Shown here piece after piece: positions 49,345-58,539 of a stretch of DNA of 62,000 nucleotides. The translations under genes were made by a program, and so were the position numbers. The stretch's first letter is position 1, and each line of letters begins with the position of its first letter. The stretch is from assembly GCA_905221605.1 (NCBI GenBank), contig CAJNDS010000472.1, positions 1 through 62,000 of the forward strand. Direction: 5' to 3'. The notes under the pieces are model-generated. The model saw only the letters and a program-made list of their open reading frames with translations. It did no database searches and was not told the origin of the DNA. Source of the DNA: Symbiodinium natans. Its lineage: Eukaryota; Sar; Dinophyceae; Suessiales; Symbiodiniaceae.

Positions 49345-50002
49345 CCTGCCAACACATCCGCTTCGCACGGTGATTGTGCTGGGCAGTCGCACGCCAGCCT
49401 GCAACCACACAGCTCCGCAAGGTCCTCTTTCAAGCCGGAGGTCATGATGTGCTCAATGTATTGGGGGAGCCAGTCTGACATTGCACAATTGTGCCCCGGG
49501 ACATGCGGCGATGCCCACTTAGTGACTGAGCCGATGGGAATGATGACCACGACCCACATATACTGTCCCTGGAGAAAGGCTCTTGTCCGGTTGGAGGCAA
49601 CTCTCCACGGAGCATCTGGCAGGCGTACGACTGTGCCACTCGGCGCGTGTCGGACGCAACCCCAAGCTGATAGCCAACGGTGCCATGCTCCATTCCCTGA
49701 AAACGCGGGTCGAGGCCAGCGCATGACCTGTAGCTTTGCGAATCCATTGCGCGCCGCCCACCAGAAAAAACCGAGACAGCAATGGCAAAGGCCAGAGGAG
49801 CCGTGTACTCGGCCTCTTCCTTGGAGGGGTAGACTGTCTGGCCCTCGTCGTCGATCCACGGCTCCCATTCATCTGCCCTATGTAGATGGTGACATTCCAG
49901 CACCGGCCAGTCTGCAATCTCCTGGATGTTGCGGCGCAAACGCTGCTGCTTACATCGCGCCCATGAAGCAGCACGCCGCATAGGTGGTGTCATACCAGAC
50001 AC
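49345..50002 (-). pseudogene. DUF4326-like domain in the retroelement
   Basis: Upstream part, about 49935-49770: NIQEIADWPVLECHHLH, EWEPW, YPSKEEAEYTAPLAFAIAV. Then about 49580-49345 over two frames: TVYVGRGHHSHRL, SVTKWASPHVPGHNC, WLPQYIEHI, and LCGCRLACDCPAQSPCEADVL. DUF4326 proteins share exactly this progression (VYIGRxxxxxxSKWxNPF, a Tyr-rich helix, then LxGKxLxCWCxPxxCHGDVL), here with CDC for CWC and CEAD for CHGD. Function is unknown in the family; the Cys/His pattern suggests metal binding. The family is common in phages and bacteria, so its presence in a eukaryotic retroelement is notable. Confidence 0.6.
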
Positions 50003-50379
50003 CTGTTGCAGCCATAGGCTTCTCCTTGGCTAGCTCCCAGCGCAGGCTGCGAAGTGGATTCTCGCGAAGGGCTCCCCCCCCCTCGCCACTATCTTGTCCA
50101 TCTCTTCCAAGATGAAAGCACATGCCAAGTTGTCTCTGGACACTCGTCTCTGGTCGACGATCGCTCCTCAGTGGCCGGGGCATCTCCCGTCCATCCTTGA
50201 ATGACCTTGGAATCTCCCCGGCCCTGGATTTCGTGGAACAGTCCAACGCTGCTGCTAGAAACACCACGTCCTCCAGCTGCTCGCGCAGTGACTCCTGCCC
50301 TGGGAGGACCGGCATCTCCTCGCCGGATTCCCCTAGTTCGGCCTCCTCCCCGGCCTCCCCAGGGCCCCATCAATTGGCC

Positions 50380-50547
50380 TTCAACTTGGCATTGCACGCT
50401 GCCGTGTGGCGCGACGGGCTCCCGCAAACTCGCTCGCCTCTTAATACCACGGCGCATCGGCGCAAGCCCTTTGCTGCAAGCTTTCTCTTTGCACTTGCCC
50501 ACCTGGAAAACCGGGCACAGCATCTTGCCGTCTTTGATTTGAGACAC
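50380..50547 (-). pseudogene. CCCH-type zinc knuckle of the retroelement
   Basis: After the Gag-like part the frame gives KDGKMLCPVFQVGKCKEKACSKG and, after a one-base frame change near 50465, RCAVVLRGERVCG. Cys spacing with a following His/Cys position fits a CCCH-type RNA-binding knuckle as carried by many Gag proteins. The His expected before RCAVV appears replaced (Ala in this copy). Confidence 0.45.
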
Positions 50548-51576
50548 TTAGCTGTCTGCTTGCCCGCCACGATCGGCCCCATTTGGAATTTGGATGGCTG
50601 CTGTCGCGTCCGTCCTACCCCCCTTGTCTCCTTTAGGGGGGTTGGGTGGTTGGGGGACGGTAACGTGGGGTCTCCCAGAGTCAACCCCCTGGGGCAGCCA
50701 GCGCGCGTTTCTGGCCTCCATGAGTTCGCGGATCACGGTCCCCAATGACTTGGCACCTTCCCTGAACTTGGAAACCCATTCTGCACGCTCCTCTGCGTCC
50801 CTCGCTTGGATCCATGGCAAGCGTTTGTTCGGAGGCATGGAGAAGGCTGCCTCGCAGGCCCTGAAAAAGTAGGCAGCGGGACCTCTACAAACTCTGTGGA
50901 GTTGGCGCCCAGTACGTTCTCGGCTTTTGGGTCCGGTACCCCTGTAAGTGGGGCTGTTCCGGCCAAAGCGTACGCGATCATGAGAGTCTGTAGCTTGGCC
51001 AAGTAGGTGTCGACATCCATGTTAAACGCCTCGTCGTGGTCGGCCTCCGCTGTGAAAAGGCCTTCTCCCACCTTACGGCGTTTCTGCGATGACCCCATCT
51101 GGAACTGCAGAGATCGCACCTTCCACACATTGTACACGCACAGCACGCGCTTCGAGAGTTCCCGGGCAACCCTGGAGACAACAGCGTCTGCTGGGTGCAC
51201 TTCTGCCGGGAATCTCATTTTGTACCTAAGCCAGAATGCAGTCTTAGCATCCCGGAGTTCACCTTCTTCAAGCATGGAGTCGAGGTCGGCCAGGGCTACT
51301 TTCGACCCATCCTGTTCAATTTGCTGATAGTATACTTTTGTGGCTGCCCATGCCCGACGAAGTCTTGCTGTCATCAGCAAACTTTGGTCCCCAAGCGAAA
51401 GCTTAGTGACCCATCGTTCCACGCCTTCCTCTGTATCCCAGAGGTAACGAAACTCCTCCTCCTGTGGCGAGGATGGCTTTAATGATTTGCTCACTCAAGC
51501 TGAAGTTGCTTTGCAAAGTCTCCAAGGCTTGTTTCACATCGTGCTGCACCCTAGGCACCAATGCTACCGAAGCCAT
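50548..51576 (-). pseudogene. Gag-like region
   Basis: The start MASVALVPRVQHDVKQ (51576) and a helix to about 51500 are in one frame. EEEFRYLWDTEEGVERWV to 50870 is in the next (frame change inside the gccacaggaggaggag purine stretch near 51477). MPPNKRLPWIQARDAEERAEWV to 50560 is in a third (a base lost in a T run near 50868). The protein is helical and highly charged (RLRRAWAATKVYYQQ, ARELSKRVLCVYNVWKVRSL). No catalytic motif. By position and character it is a Gag-like structural protein, though no direct family match is claimed. Confidence 0.55.
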
Positions 51577-52860
51577 GGTTCACTCAAGGGGGGGCCACTC
51601 CCCCGAAACACACCTGCAGGTCGCCTGCTGTCTCGGTGGACTCGCGCGGCTCCTCGCACAAACTCGAGCAGAACTGTCCAGGTATGGGCCCCTTTCTAGC
51701 GGCTACCCCCTCACGGATTGAAGCTCGTTCTCCCCGGCACGACCCCGGCGCGAATGGCTGGGCAGAGAAGAACAGCCGGAGTAATGGGAGCAAAGTAACG
51801 AGGGGAGCAGCAGAAGAAAGATGAGGCGAGAGAGAAACGCACACAGCACAGCCTGCTTTGCACTCACATGTGAGGTTGACCCAAGTAGCCAGGTGGCGAC
51901 ATGGCGTGCGGCCTTCTGTTTGCAGGACGATGGTGACTTTGCCTATGCCTTCCATTCGTACGCCAATGCGTCGGACATGGACTGACGTGGGCCTGGTGCA
52001 CGCTGCAGCCGGCGCAGCTCGCCCCACGACTGCGCCGTCTTCCAAGCCTGCGCTGGTGTCAAAGCCAAGGGCGGTGGCAGCAAACCCCGGGTATGGCAGA
52101 AAGCAGCCAAGCCCAGGAAACCCCAGGCCGCGGATGCGTCGGGGCAGGCGGGCGACTTGGCGAACTTCTTTGTGGCCTCTGGTGCATTTCGTCCAGCTGG
52201 GGCGCTTACCCCAGCGAGAGACAGGGAATGGTGTAACCTTTGCTTGCGGTGGCCGCCCAGAAATGCCAGGCAGCAGAAGAAGCCACGGTGAAGAGGGCCC
52301 TCACCACTTTGGCGGAGCTCAAGCAGTTCCAGATCCTGCGAGGTCGCGTAGATGGCTTGGCAGATTTGGATGGACAGGCACACAGGCACCGGCACGAGCA
52401 ATCCAGTCATTTCTAGGTTCAATGGCGCAGCATCCTTGGTATGGCCGGTATCCCAGCTAGTGTATGAGCCCAGGCCACAATCAAGCCGGAAGCCTTCAGG
52501 ACAAGCGATTCCAGCGGAACCTGCGATGTTAACATTGCTTGAAGATCGGATCGAGGCCATGAATTTGGTGGGCGATGCCAGATGGTCTGCCCTGCTGGGG
52601 CAATGGCTGGTTGCGGTCAGAGTTGTCCGATTCGTCCACGTTAAACGCTCGTGTCGCCTCCGAATCTCAGAATCCACAATGCACTGCATGTGTCCTAGGG
52701 GAAGGCAGCGTAGACTGCGAGGAGGCTTCTTGTGGTCTGTTCCAGCCCGCTTTGGCAGCGGCTGGGATTGGGCTGCGGCGTGGCAGGCTGCCGCCATCAA
52801 GACGTTCGGGTGCTGGGATGGCTTCCTCTCTCGCTGAATGAGAGAAGAAAAGAGCAAGGG
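51577..52860. other. 5' flank of the second retroelement, ORFs on both strands
   Basis: Open frames of 150-306 codons overlap on both strands (plus 51858-52460 and 52352-52837; minus 52863-51943 and 52045-51584). None shows a recognisable domain. Composition alone does not decide which is real. It may be the element's 5' UTR or a degraded host gene. Confidence 0.3.
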
Positions 52861-53500
52861 CAACGAAAAGGGACAAGGAAACTTCTTCCTCGTTTTTAGC
52901 AGTTTCCTTGAATTTCCTAAACACTAAAGAACACAAGATCTGGGAACTCAGGAGAGGCAGGAAAGCAAAAGAGATGTGTAAGGGCACTCAGCGGCTTCCC
53001 TTCTTGCCACGAACAAAAACAATCCATCCTCCCCTCTCTTCCCGCCCATTAACTTCTCTTTTCCTTGTCCTCTTGGGTATTCATTTGTCACGTGTGTACG
53101 AAAACAAAGAAGAGAGAAGAGAGATAAGAGAGAAGAGAGAGGATGATGGTGGCGAGATTCATGTGTATTCTTGCATCTTCAGTTTTCCTGCTGAAGAAAA
53201 GCGCTAAAGAAGTGGGAAAAGAAAGACGAAGCAAGATGAGTAGTGAGTGAAACTGGTGCCTTGTATATGTATTTGTTTTTCTGTAATGAGATAGACTACA
53301 GAACAGGGATAAGAGGGGAGAGGGATTTTTTCGCCTGTATGCCCGACTTTCACAAAAAGAGCAAAGGAAAGCCTTGTTCCCCAAACAGTCTACTGTTGAA
53401 TTCTAACTCATTGTTTTCTTCCACATGTTGCAGCGAAGCAAAGAATGTCTCTTTCCATCTCGTCTTATCTATTTGCTTCTCGTCTCCAAGAAAGGAACAA

Positions 53501-53634
<134 letters not shown>

Positions 53635-54460
53635 AAACGAAGGCTGAAGGTAGAAGATGATCTGCAAGAAGAGAGCTGAACAAGATCGAGAAGAGAGAAA
53701 AGGGAGTTTCTTCTTCTTCTTCCTGTTATGTATCTTTTTTTTCAAGCACTCCTTGCTGTTTCCCTTCTACTTTGTCTTCCTCTCTGGCTGACTGAGAAAA
53801 GACAAGATTCTTAAGATCAAGGGCAGCACAAGGGACACGGAAACCTTTTTCGCCTTTCTTATCTATCCCTTTGAACCTCCTCAAACCATGAATAGAAGAC
53901 ATAGGCACGCAGGAGAGAGAAAGAAGGCAAATGAGAGCGAACACAGGCAATAAACCCTGCTCCAGGGGAGAGGGAGCCACTTTCTGCAACGGACAAAACA
54001 ATGCTTTCTTCCCCCTCTCTGATAGTCAATTTTGCCTCTTTTTCATCCGTCTTATTTTGCCCGTAAGAGAAGAGAAGCACTCTTGTCAGCTCCCTGTCGT
54101 TTTCTTTAGTTGTCTCTTCATGTCTTCTTGCGCGTTAGTTTTTTTCGTCTGCAAGAAAAGAGCCAAAGCATACGGAAAAGCGGAGAGTGAGTTTCTTCCC
54201 AGTCTTATGCGCTCATATTTCTCAGTAAGATAAGAGAGAAGCACTCTGGTCCATTCTTTGCTGTTTTCCTCCTACAATCCCGTCCTCTCTCGCTGAACGA
54301 GAAAAGAAAAGAGCAAGGGCAACGACAAGGGACAAGGAAAATCTTCCTCCTTTCCTAGCCGTTCCCTTGATTTTCCTACACGCAAAACAACAGAAGACTT
54401 GGGAATGCAGGAGAGAAAGAAAGCAAAAGAGAGGGTGTAAGGTCACTCGGCCCTGCTCTA

Positions 54461-54482
54461 GGGGGGGGGGGGGGGGGGGGGC
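54461..54482. repeat. G run within the array
   Basis: About 21 G at the place where other array units have tagggga or caggggag, so the run expanded inside a unit. Confidence 0.85.
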
Positions 54483-54613
54483 CTCCCTTCTTGCCACGAA
54501 CAAAGCAATCCATCCACCCCTTGTTTCCCGCCTATCAACTTATCTTTTCCTTGTCCTCTTGTGTATTCATTTGTCACGTGTATAAGAAAAGAACAAAGAA
54601 GCCAGACAGAGAC

Positions 54614-54616
<3 letters not shown>

Positions 54617-54698
<82 letters not shown>

Positions 54699-54709
54699 AA
54701 AAAAAAAAA
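54617..54709. repeat. GA repeat followed by A run
   Basis: About 38 ga units then about 16 A. It terminates the third array unit at the same place (after aagaaaagaacaaagaag) where the first unit ends in agagagaagagag. Confidence 0.95.
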
Positions 54710-54714
54710 CGAGG

Positions 54715-55555
54715 AGGTCACGCAGTGGCAGCAGGGGGGAACAACCCACCAGAAGAAGAGCTGGCGGAGGTCAAGGTGCAGTACTGAGCCTGGGGGCCCC
54801 GGAAGAGCATAGACGTAGGCGCGAGCATGCGGGGCTTGATTAAGAGTGAGGGACTAGGGGTTGGGGTTCGGAAGTAACACATGGCTGAGAGTAGTTAGCA
54901 CTAATTCAGCCCCGCAAGGAGGCACCGAGCTGCAAACCGGAGTCAACTGGGGGGTACTTAGCGCGGGGGTCTTAGCCAGTTGCTTGCGGGGTTACCTTTA
55001 CCTGGGGGCGTTGCGGTGGTTAATCAAGGACTCCGAGTCGAAAAGTCATAGCGGCTCATAGGGACAGAACGGGGGCCTGTAGCACAGAGTAGGTTGGACA
55101 CGTGCGAAGGGGTGTAGTGTGGGGGTAGTACCGGTAGTACCTTGTGTTTGGGGGCCGAACATGACAGTCCAACCTAGTGGCTTAGGGTCAAACGCTATGC
55201 CAAGACTTACGCATGCTTCTTTAGTTTTGGGACATTGCCTTATTCCTAAACCTATTCTTTTAACTTTCAGTCCGAAACGTATGCATGAACCTGCTTTGTT
55301 TAAGGTTTTGCGCCGGACACTGAGGCCTATGAATTCTAGATGCCTAGAGGGGGCACGGAGCCGTGACTCATTTTCTGCCTCCTACATTCCTATTCCAGGA
55401 AATTCAAAACTTTAGGACTGTCATCCCACTGCGCCATCTGTGCTCTGAGGAGAACGGATTCTCTGTTGCGAAGAAACTTGGAAGGGCCCAGAGGAAATGA
55501 TTTGTTAACCATGTGTGGTTCTCTTTTTGATTTGTAACAGAAACGTCTTTAACAC
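54715..55555. other. Stretch without a recognisable gene
   Basis: G-rich on the plus strand to about 55180, then mixed. Frames at 54861-55061 and 55119-55415 have no domain and no helix-like pattern. No tRNA, snRNA or 5S fold was evident by eye. Confidence 0.4.
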
Positions 55556-55574
55556 ATCCATTCCCTTGAAGGTC

Positions 55575-55860
55575 CCAGAGGAAATGGATTTGTTGACCAC
55601 GTTTGGTCTTCTTCTTGTCCGCTTGAAACCCAAACATGTGGTTAACAAATCCATTCTGCTGACCACGTTTGGTTTTCTTGTCCGCTTGAAACAGAAACAT
55701 CTGGTTAACAAATCCATTCTGTTGACCACGTTTGGTTTTCTTGTCCGCTTGAAACAGAAACATGTAGTTAACAAAATCCATTCTGTTGACCACGTTTGGT
55801 TTTCTTGTCCGCTTGAAACAGAAACATGTGGTTAACAAATCCATTTCTTTGCAAGGTCCC
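55575..55860. repeat. 63-64 bp tandem repeat, four to five copies
   Basis: Unit gttaacaaatccattctg(t/c)tgaccacgtttggttttcttgtccgcttgaaacagaaacat(g/c)t starts at 55641, 55704, 55767 and 55831, with a diverged copy before the first. The array is bracketed by ggtcccagaggaaatgg (55571) and ggtcccaaaggaaat (55854). As 63 bp is 21 codons, both strands stay open through the repeats (minus 55880-55404, plus 55515-55835). Confidence 0.95.
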
Positions 55861-55879
55861 AAAGGAAATCCCTTTTCCA

Positions 55880-57385
55880 TGGCTGAATTTAATTATCGAA
55901 TTCCAGGGAACTAGCAAATTAGGAATTTCGGCTTAAGGCAAAGACTCTGAAATTCCTAAACTCCTAATTCCCGAAACTTAGGAATTTAGGAATTCAGGAA
56001 TGTCGGCTTAAGGCAAAAACTCCTAAATTCCCAAATTCCTAATTCCAGCGGGCCGGAAACCCAGAAGAATTAGAACTTCTGAAATTCCTTGAATTCCTTA
56101 AATTCCTAAATTCCTAATTCGCGGGAATTAGGAATTCAGGAATTTAATTTCTTCAGCTATAGGCCGAAACTCTGAAATTCCTAAATTCCTAACTCCGGGG
56201 AATTAGCAATTTAGGCATTTAGGAATTTAGGGATTTCAGCTAAAGGCCACAACTCCTAAATTCTTAACTTCCTAAATTCCTAATTCCCGGGAATTAGGAA
56301 TTTAAGACTTTAGGAATTTCGGCTGAAGGCCAAAACTCCTAAATTCCTATATTCCTAATTCCAGCGGGCCGGAAACCCAGAAGAATTAGAACTTCTGAAA
56401 TTCCTTGAATTCCTTAGATTTCTAAATTAGGAATTGAGGAATTTAGGAAATTCAGGCCTTAAGCCCAAACTTTTAAATTCCTAAATTCCTAATTCCTGGG
56501 AATTAGGAATTTAGGAATTTAAGGACTTCAAGGACTTTCAGAATTGCTAATTCGTCTGGGTTTCCGGCCCGCTGGAATTAGGAATTTAGAAATTTAGGAA
56601 TTTCAGCTAAAGGCCAAAACTCCTAAATTCCTGAATTCCTAATTCCCGAAAATTGGGAATTGAGGATTTTAGGAATTCAGGCCTTAAGCCCAAACTCTTA
56701 AATTCCTAAATTCCTAATTCCTGGGAATTAGGAATTTAGGAATTTAAGGAGTCCAAGGAATTTCAGAAGTTCTAATTCCTCTGGGTTTCCGGCCCGCTGG
56801 AATTAAAAATTTAGGACTTTAGGAATTTCGGCTAAAGGCCAAAACTCCTAAATTCCTAAGTTCCTAATTCCCGGGAATTAGGAATTTAGGAATTCGGCTG
56901 AAGGCCAAAACTCCGAAATTCCTAAGTTCCTAATTCCAGCGGGCCGGAAACCCAGAAGAATTAGAACTTCTGAAATTCCTTGAATTCCTTAAATTCCTAA
57001 ATTCCTAATTCCCGGGAATTAGGAACTTAGGAATTTAGTATATTCAGCTACAGGCCGAAACTCTTAAATTCCTAAATTCCTAATTCCGGGGAATTAGGAA
57101 TTTAGGAACTTAGGAATTCAGGCCTGAAGCCGAAACTCCTAAATTCCTCAATTCCTAATTCCAAGGAATTAGGACTTGAGGAATTTAGGAAATCAGGCCG
57201 TAAGCCGAAACTCCTAAAATTCCTAAATTCCTAATTCCGGTGAATTAGGAATTGAGGAATTTAGGAATTCAGGCCTTAAGCCGAAACTCCTAAATTCCTC
57301 AATTCCTAATTCCAAGGAATTAGGAATTTAGGAGTTTCGGCTTAAGGCCTGAATTCCTAAATATCTAATTCTTTATATTGGAGTA
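55880..57385. repeat. AATTCC/GGAATT hairpin satellite field
   Basis: About 1.5 kb composed of cctaaattcctaattcc and its complement ggaattaggaatttagg, with links such as ggcttaaggc, ggccttaagcc and ggctaaaggcc. Each stretch reads cctaaattcctaattcc(c/gg)ggaattaggaatttagg and can fold into a hairpin. About fifteen such dyads follow each other. A 50-bp module (gcgggccggaaacccagaagaattagaac and so on) appears at about 56045, 56361 and 56938 in one direction and at about 56545 and 56765 in the other. No coding frame. Confidence 0.95.
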
Positions 57386-57417
57386 AGGAGGGCAGGACAA
57401 AGGTCAAATGATACGTA

Positions 57418-57560
57418 AAGGTTCCTCTTACATATATATATATATGTATATATATATATACATATGTTTAAATGTGTATATATATTGTACATAGATAGTG
57501 TACATATATAGAGTGCGTGTACATTTTTCGAGTGCGTATATATATATATGCATATTGTGA
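57418..57560. repeat. AT-rich microsatellite
   Basis: catatatatatatatgtatatatata and related words. Immediately before it, aaggtcaaatgatacgtaaaggttcct (57396-57423 region) is the inverted counterpart of the sequence at 35917-35940, also next to an AT tract. Confidence 0.9.
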
Positions 57561-58539
57561 AGTCGACCAGCACTGGACTTGCACTAAGCCAATGCAATCA
57601 CAGCCCGGTCACGCTGTTTTACGACTTCGCGAGTTCAAGCACTTGTGCAGCTACGCCTGAGTGCGTCCGGTCGGACCGCACAGCAACCTAAGAGCTACTG
57701 TACGACTCTACCGTGCTCAAAGGCACAAGCTCGGTACTTGAGCCAAAATATTGGCATTGTAACGAATTGCAAAACTACACATGCAAAGAAAACTACAGTA
57801 CTGGTTCTGGCAGCTCGGCACATGCAACGTGCGCGCTTAGACCTGCTCACATTCGCCCCTCAGCCGAGGCTTCCAGCTCATCTCGAGCTCTGAGTGCAGC
57901 AGGCACTCGCGCTGAACACAGAAAGGGAAGGGAGAGGGTGTCGCGTGCGACCGCGGTGGTCCGCACATCATGAGCATTGGAATGCGGCAGGGACGCTAGC
58001 CCGCACCACCACACGAACGCACGACGACAGCAACCCTCAGCAACCCTTAACCACCCTTTCCCAGGAGGTCCTCACCCTTTTGCTGGTGGGCGAGGCTCTT
58101 GAATCCTCGAGCTGGTCTCTAGCTGCCAGTACGCAGACTATGGTACAAATGGTACACTGTACACTACCGGTCCTAAGCTACGGCTACGGCTACTCACCTA
58201 TCCGGAACTACCCTACGGGCTACCAGACTCAGCGAGAGCCGCGCACATGGCTTGTGCCGCAGGCAATGCAACTCACACGCGCTTCGGCGAGCGCATTGCC
58301 GCGACCAGGACACGGTCCGCAGCACCTGCAAAAGAGCACCCTCAGCACGAGGGGCCACAGGCAGGGCGGAGGAGAAAGGTGCGGGGAATGCAAAATGGGC
58401 AGGTTTCCAACCTGCCGCGGCTTTTCGCCCGCAGTCAAGCAAAAGAAAATGCAAAAGGTTGGCGAAGCAACGTGCCGTGCTGCAACGCCTGCTCTGATAA
58501 TGCGTGGATGCATACCACGCCGCGCCAACTGGCCGCAGC
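57560..58539. other. 3' flank of the PLD ORF
   Basis: No gene supported. Plus-strand frames up to 278 codons exist (57894-58730), but they run into the antisense of the PLD ORF and have no domain. A pair of short words (agcaaccctcagcaaccctt) at about 58030 is the only small repeat. Confidence 0.4.
57733..57755 (-). other. Possible relict of the dinoflagellate spliced leader
   Basis: On the minus strand the sequence reads GCCAATATTTTGGCTCAAG. The last 13 bases (57749-57737) equal the 3' end of the dinoflagellate spliced leader (ATTTTGGCTCAAG), and GCCA precedes them after a 3-base insertion. The next bases are TACCGAG, so a GT donor as in an SL RNA gene would need one extra G. A relict left by re-integration of a trans-spliced mRNA would read into sequence below 57.73 kb, but no coding frame is seen there. 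Confidence 0.35.

Larger units (their letters stand above)
47551..51576 (-). mobile_element. Decayed retroelement with DUF4326 and RNase H, RT core missing
   Basis: Minus-strand blocks in the order Gag-like helical region (ATG at 51576), CCCH-type knuckle, DUF4326-like domain, the N-terminal side of a reverse transcriptase, and an RNase H of the type found with DIRS-like/YR or dinoflagellate retroelement RTs. Between the RT N-terminal side (ending near 48290) and the start of the RNase H connection (near 48270) the sequences that should hold the catalytic palm (about 250 residues) are absent, so this is an internally deleted copy. At least seven frame changes and one in-frame stop were seen. 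No long terminal repeats or tyrosine recombinase were found, so the superfamily is left open. Confidence 0.75.

Noticed and set aside
51858-52837. Plus-strand ORFs of 200 and 161 codons as genes
   Set aside because: Equal-sized frames are open on the minus strand over the same DNA and neither strand shows a domain. Kept only as an undecided stretch.
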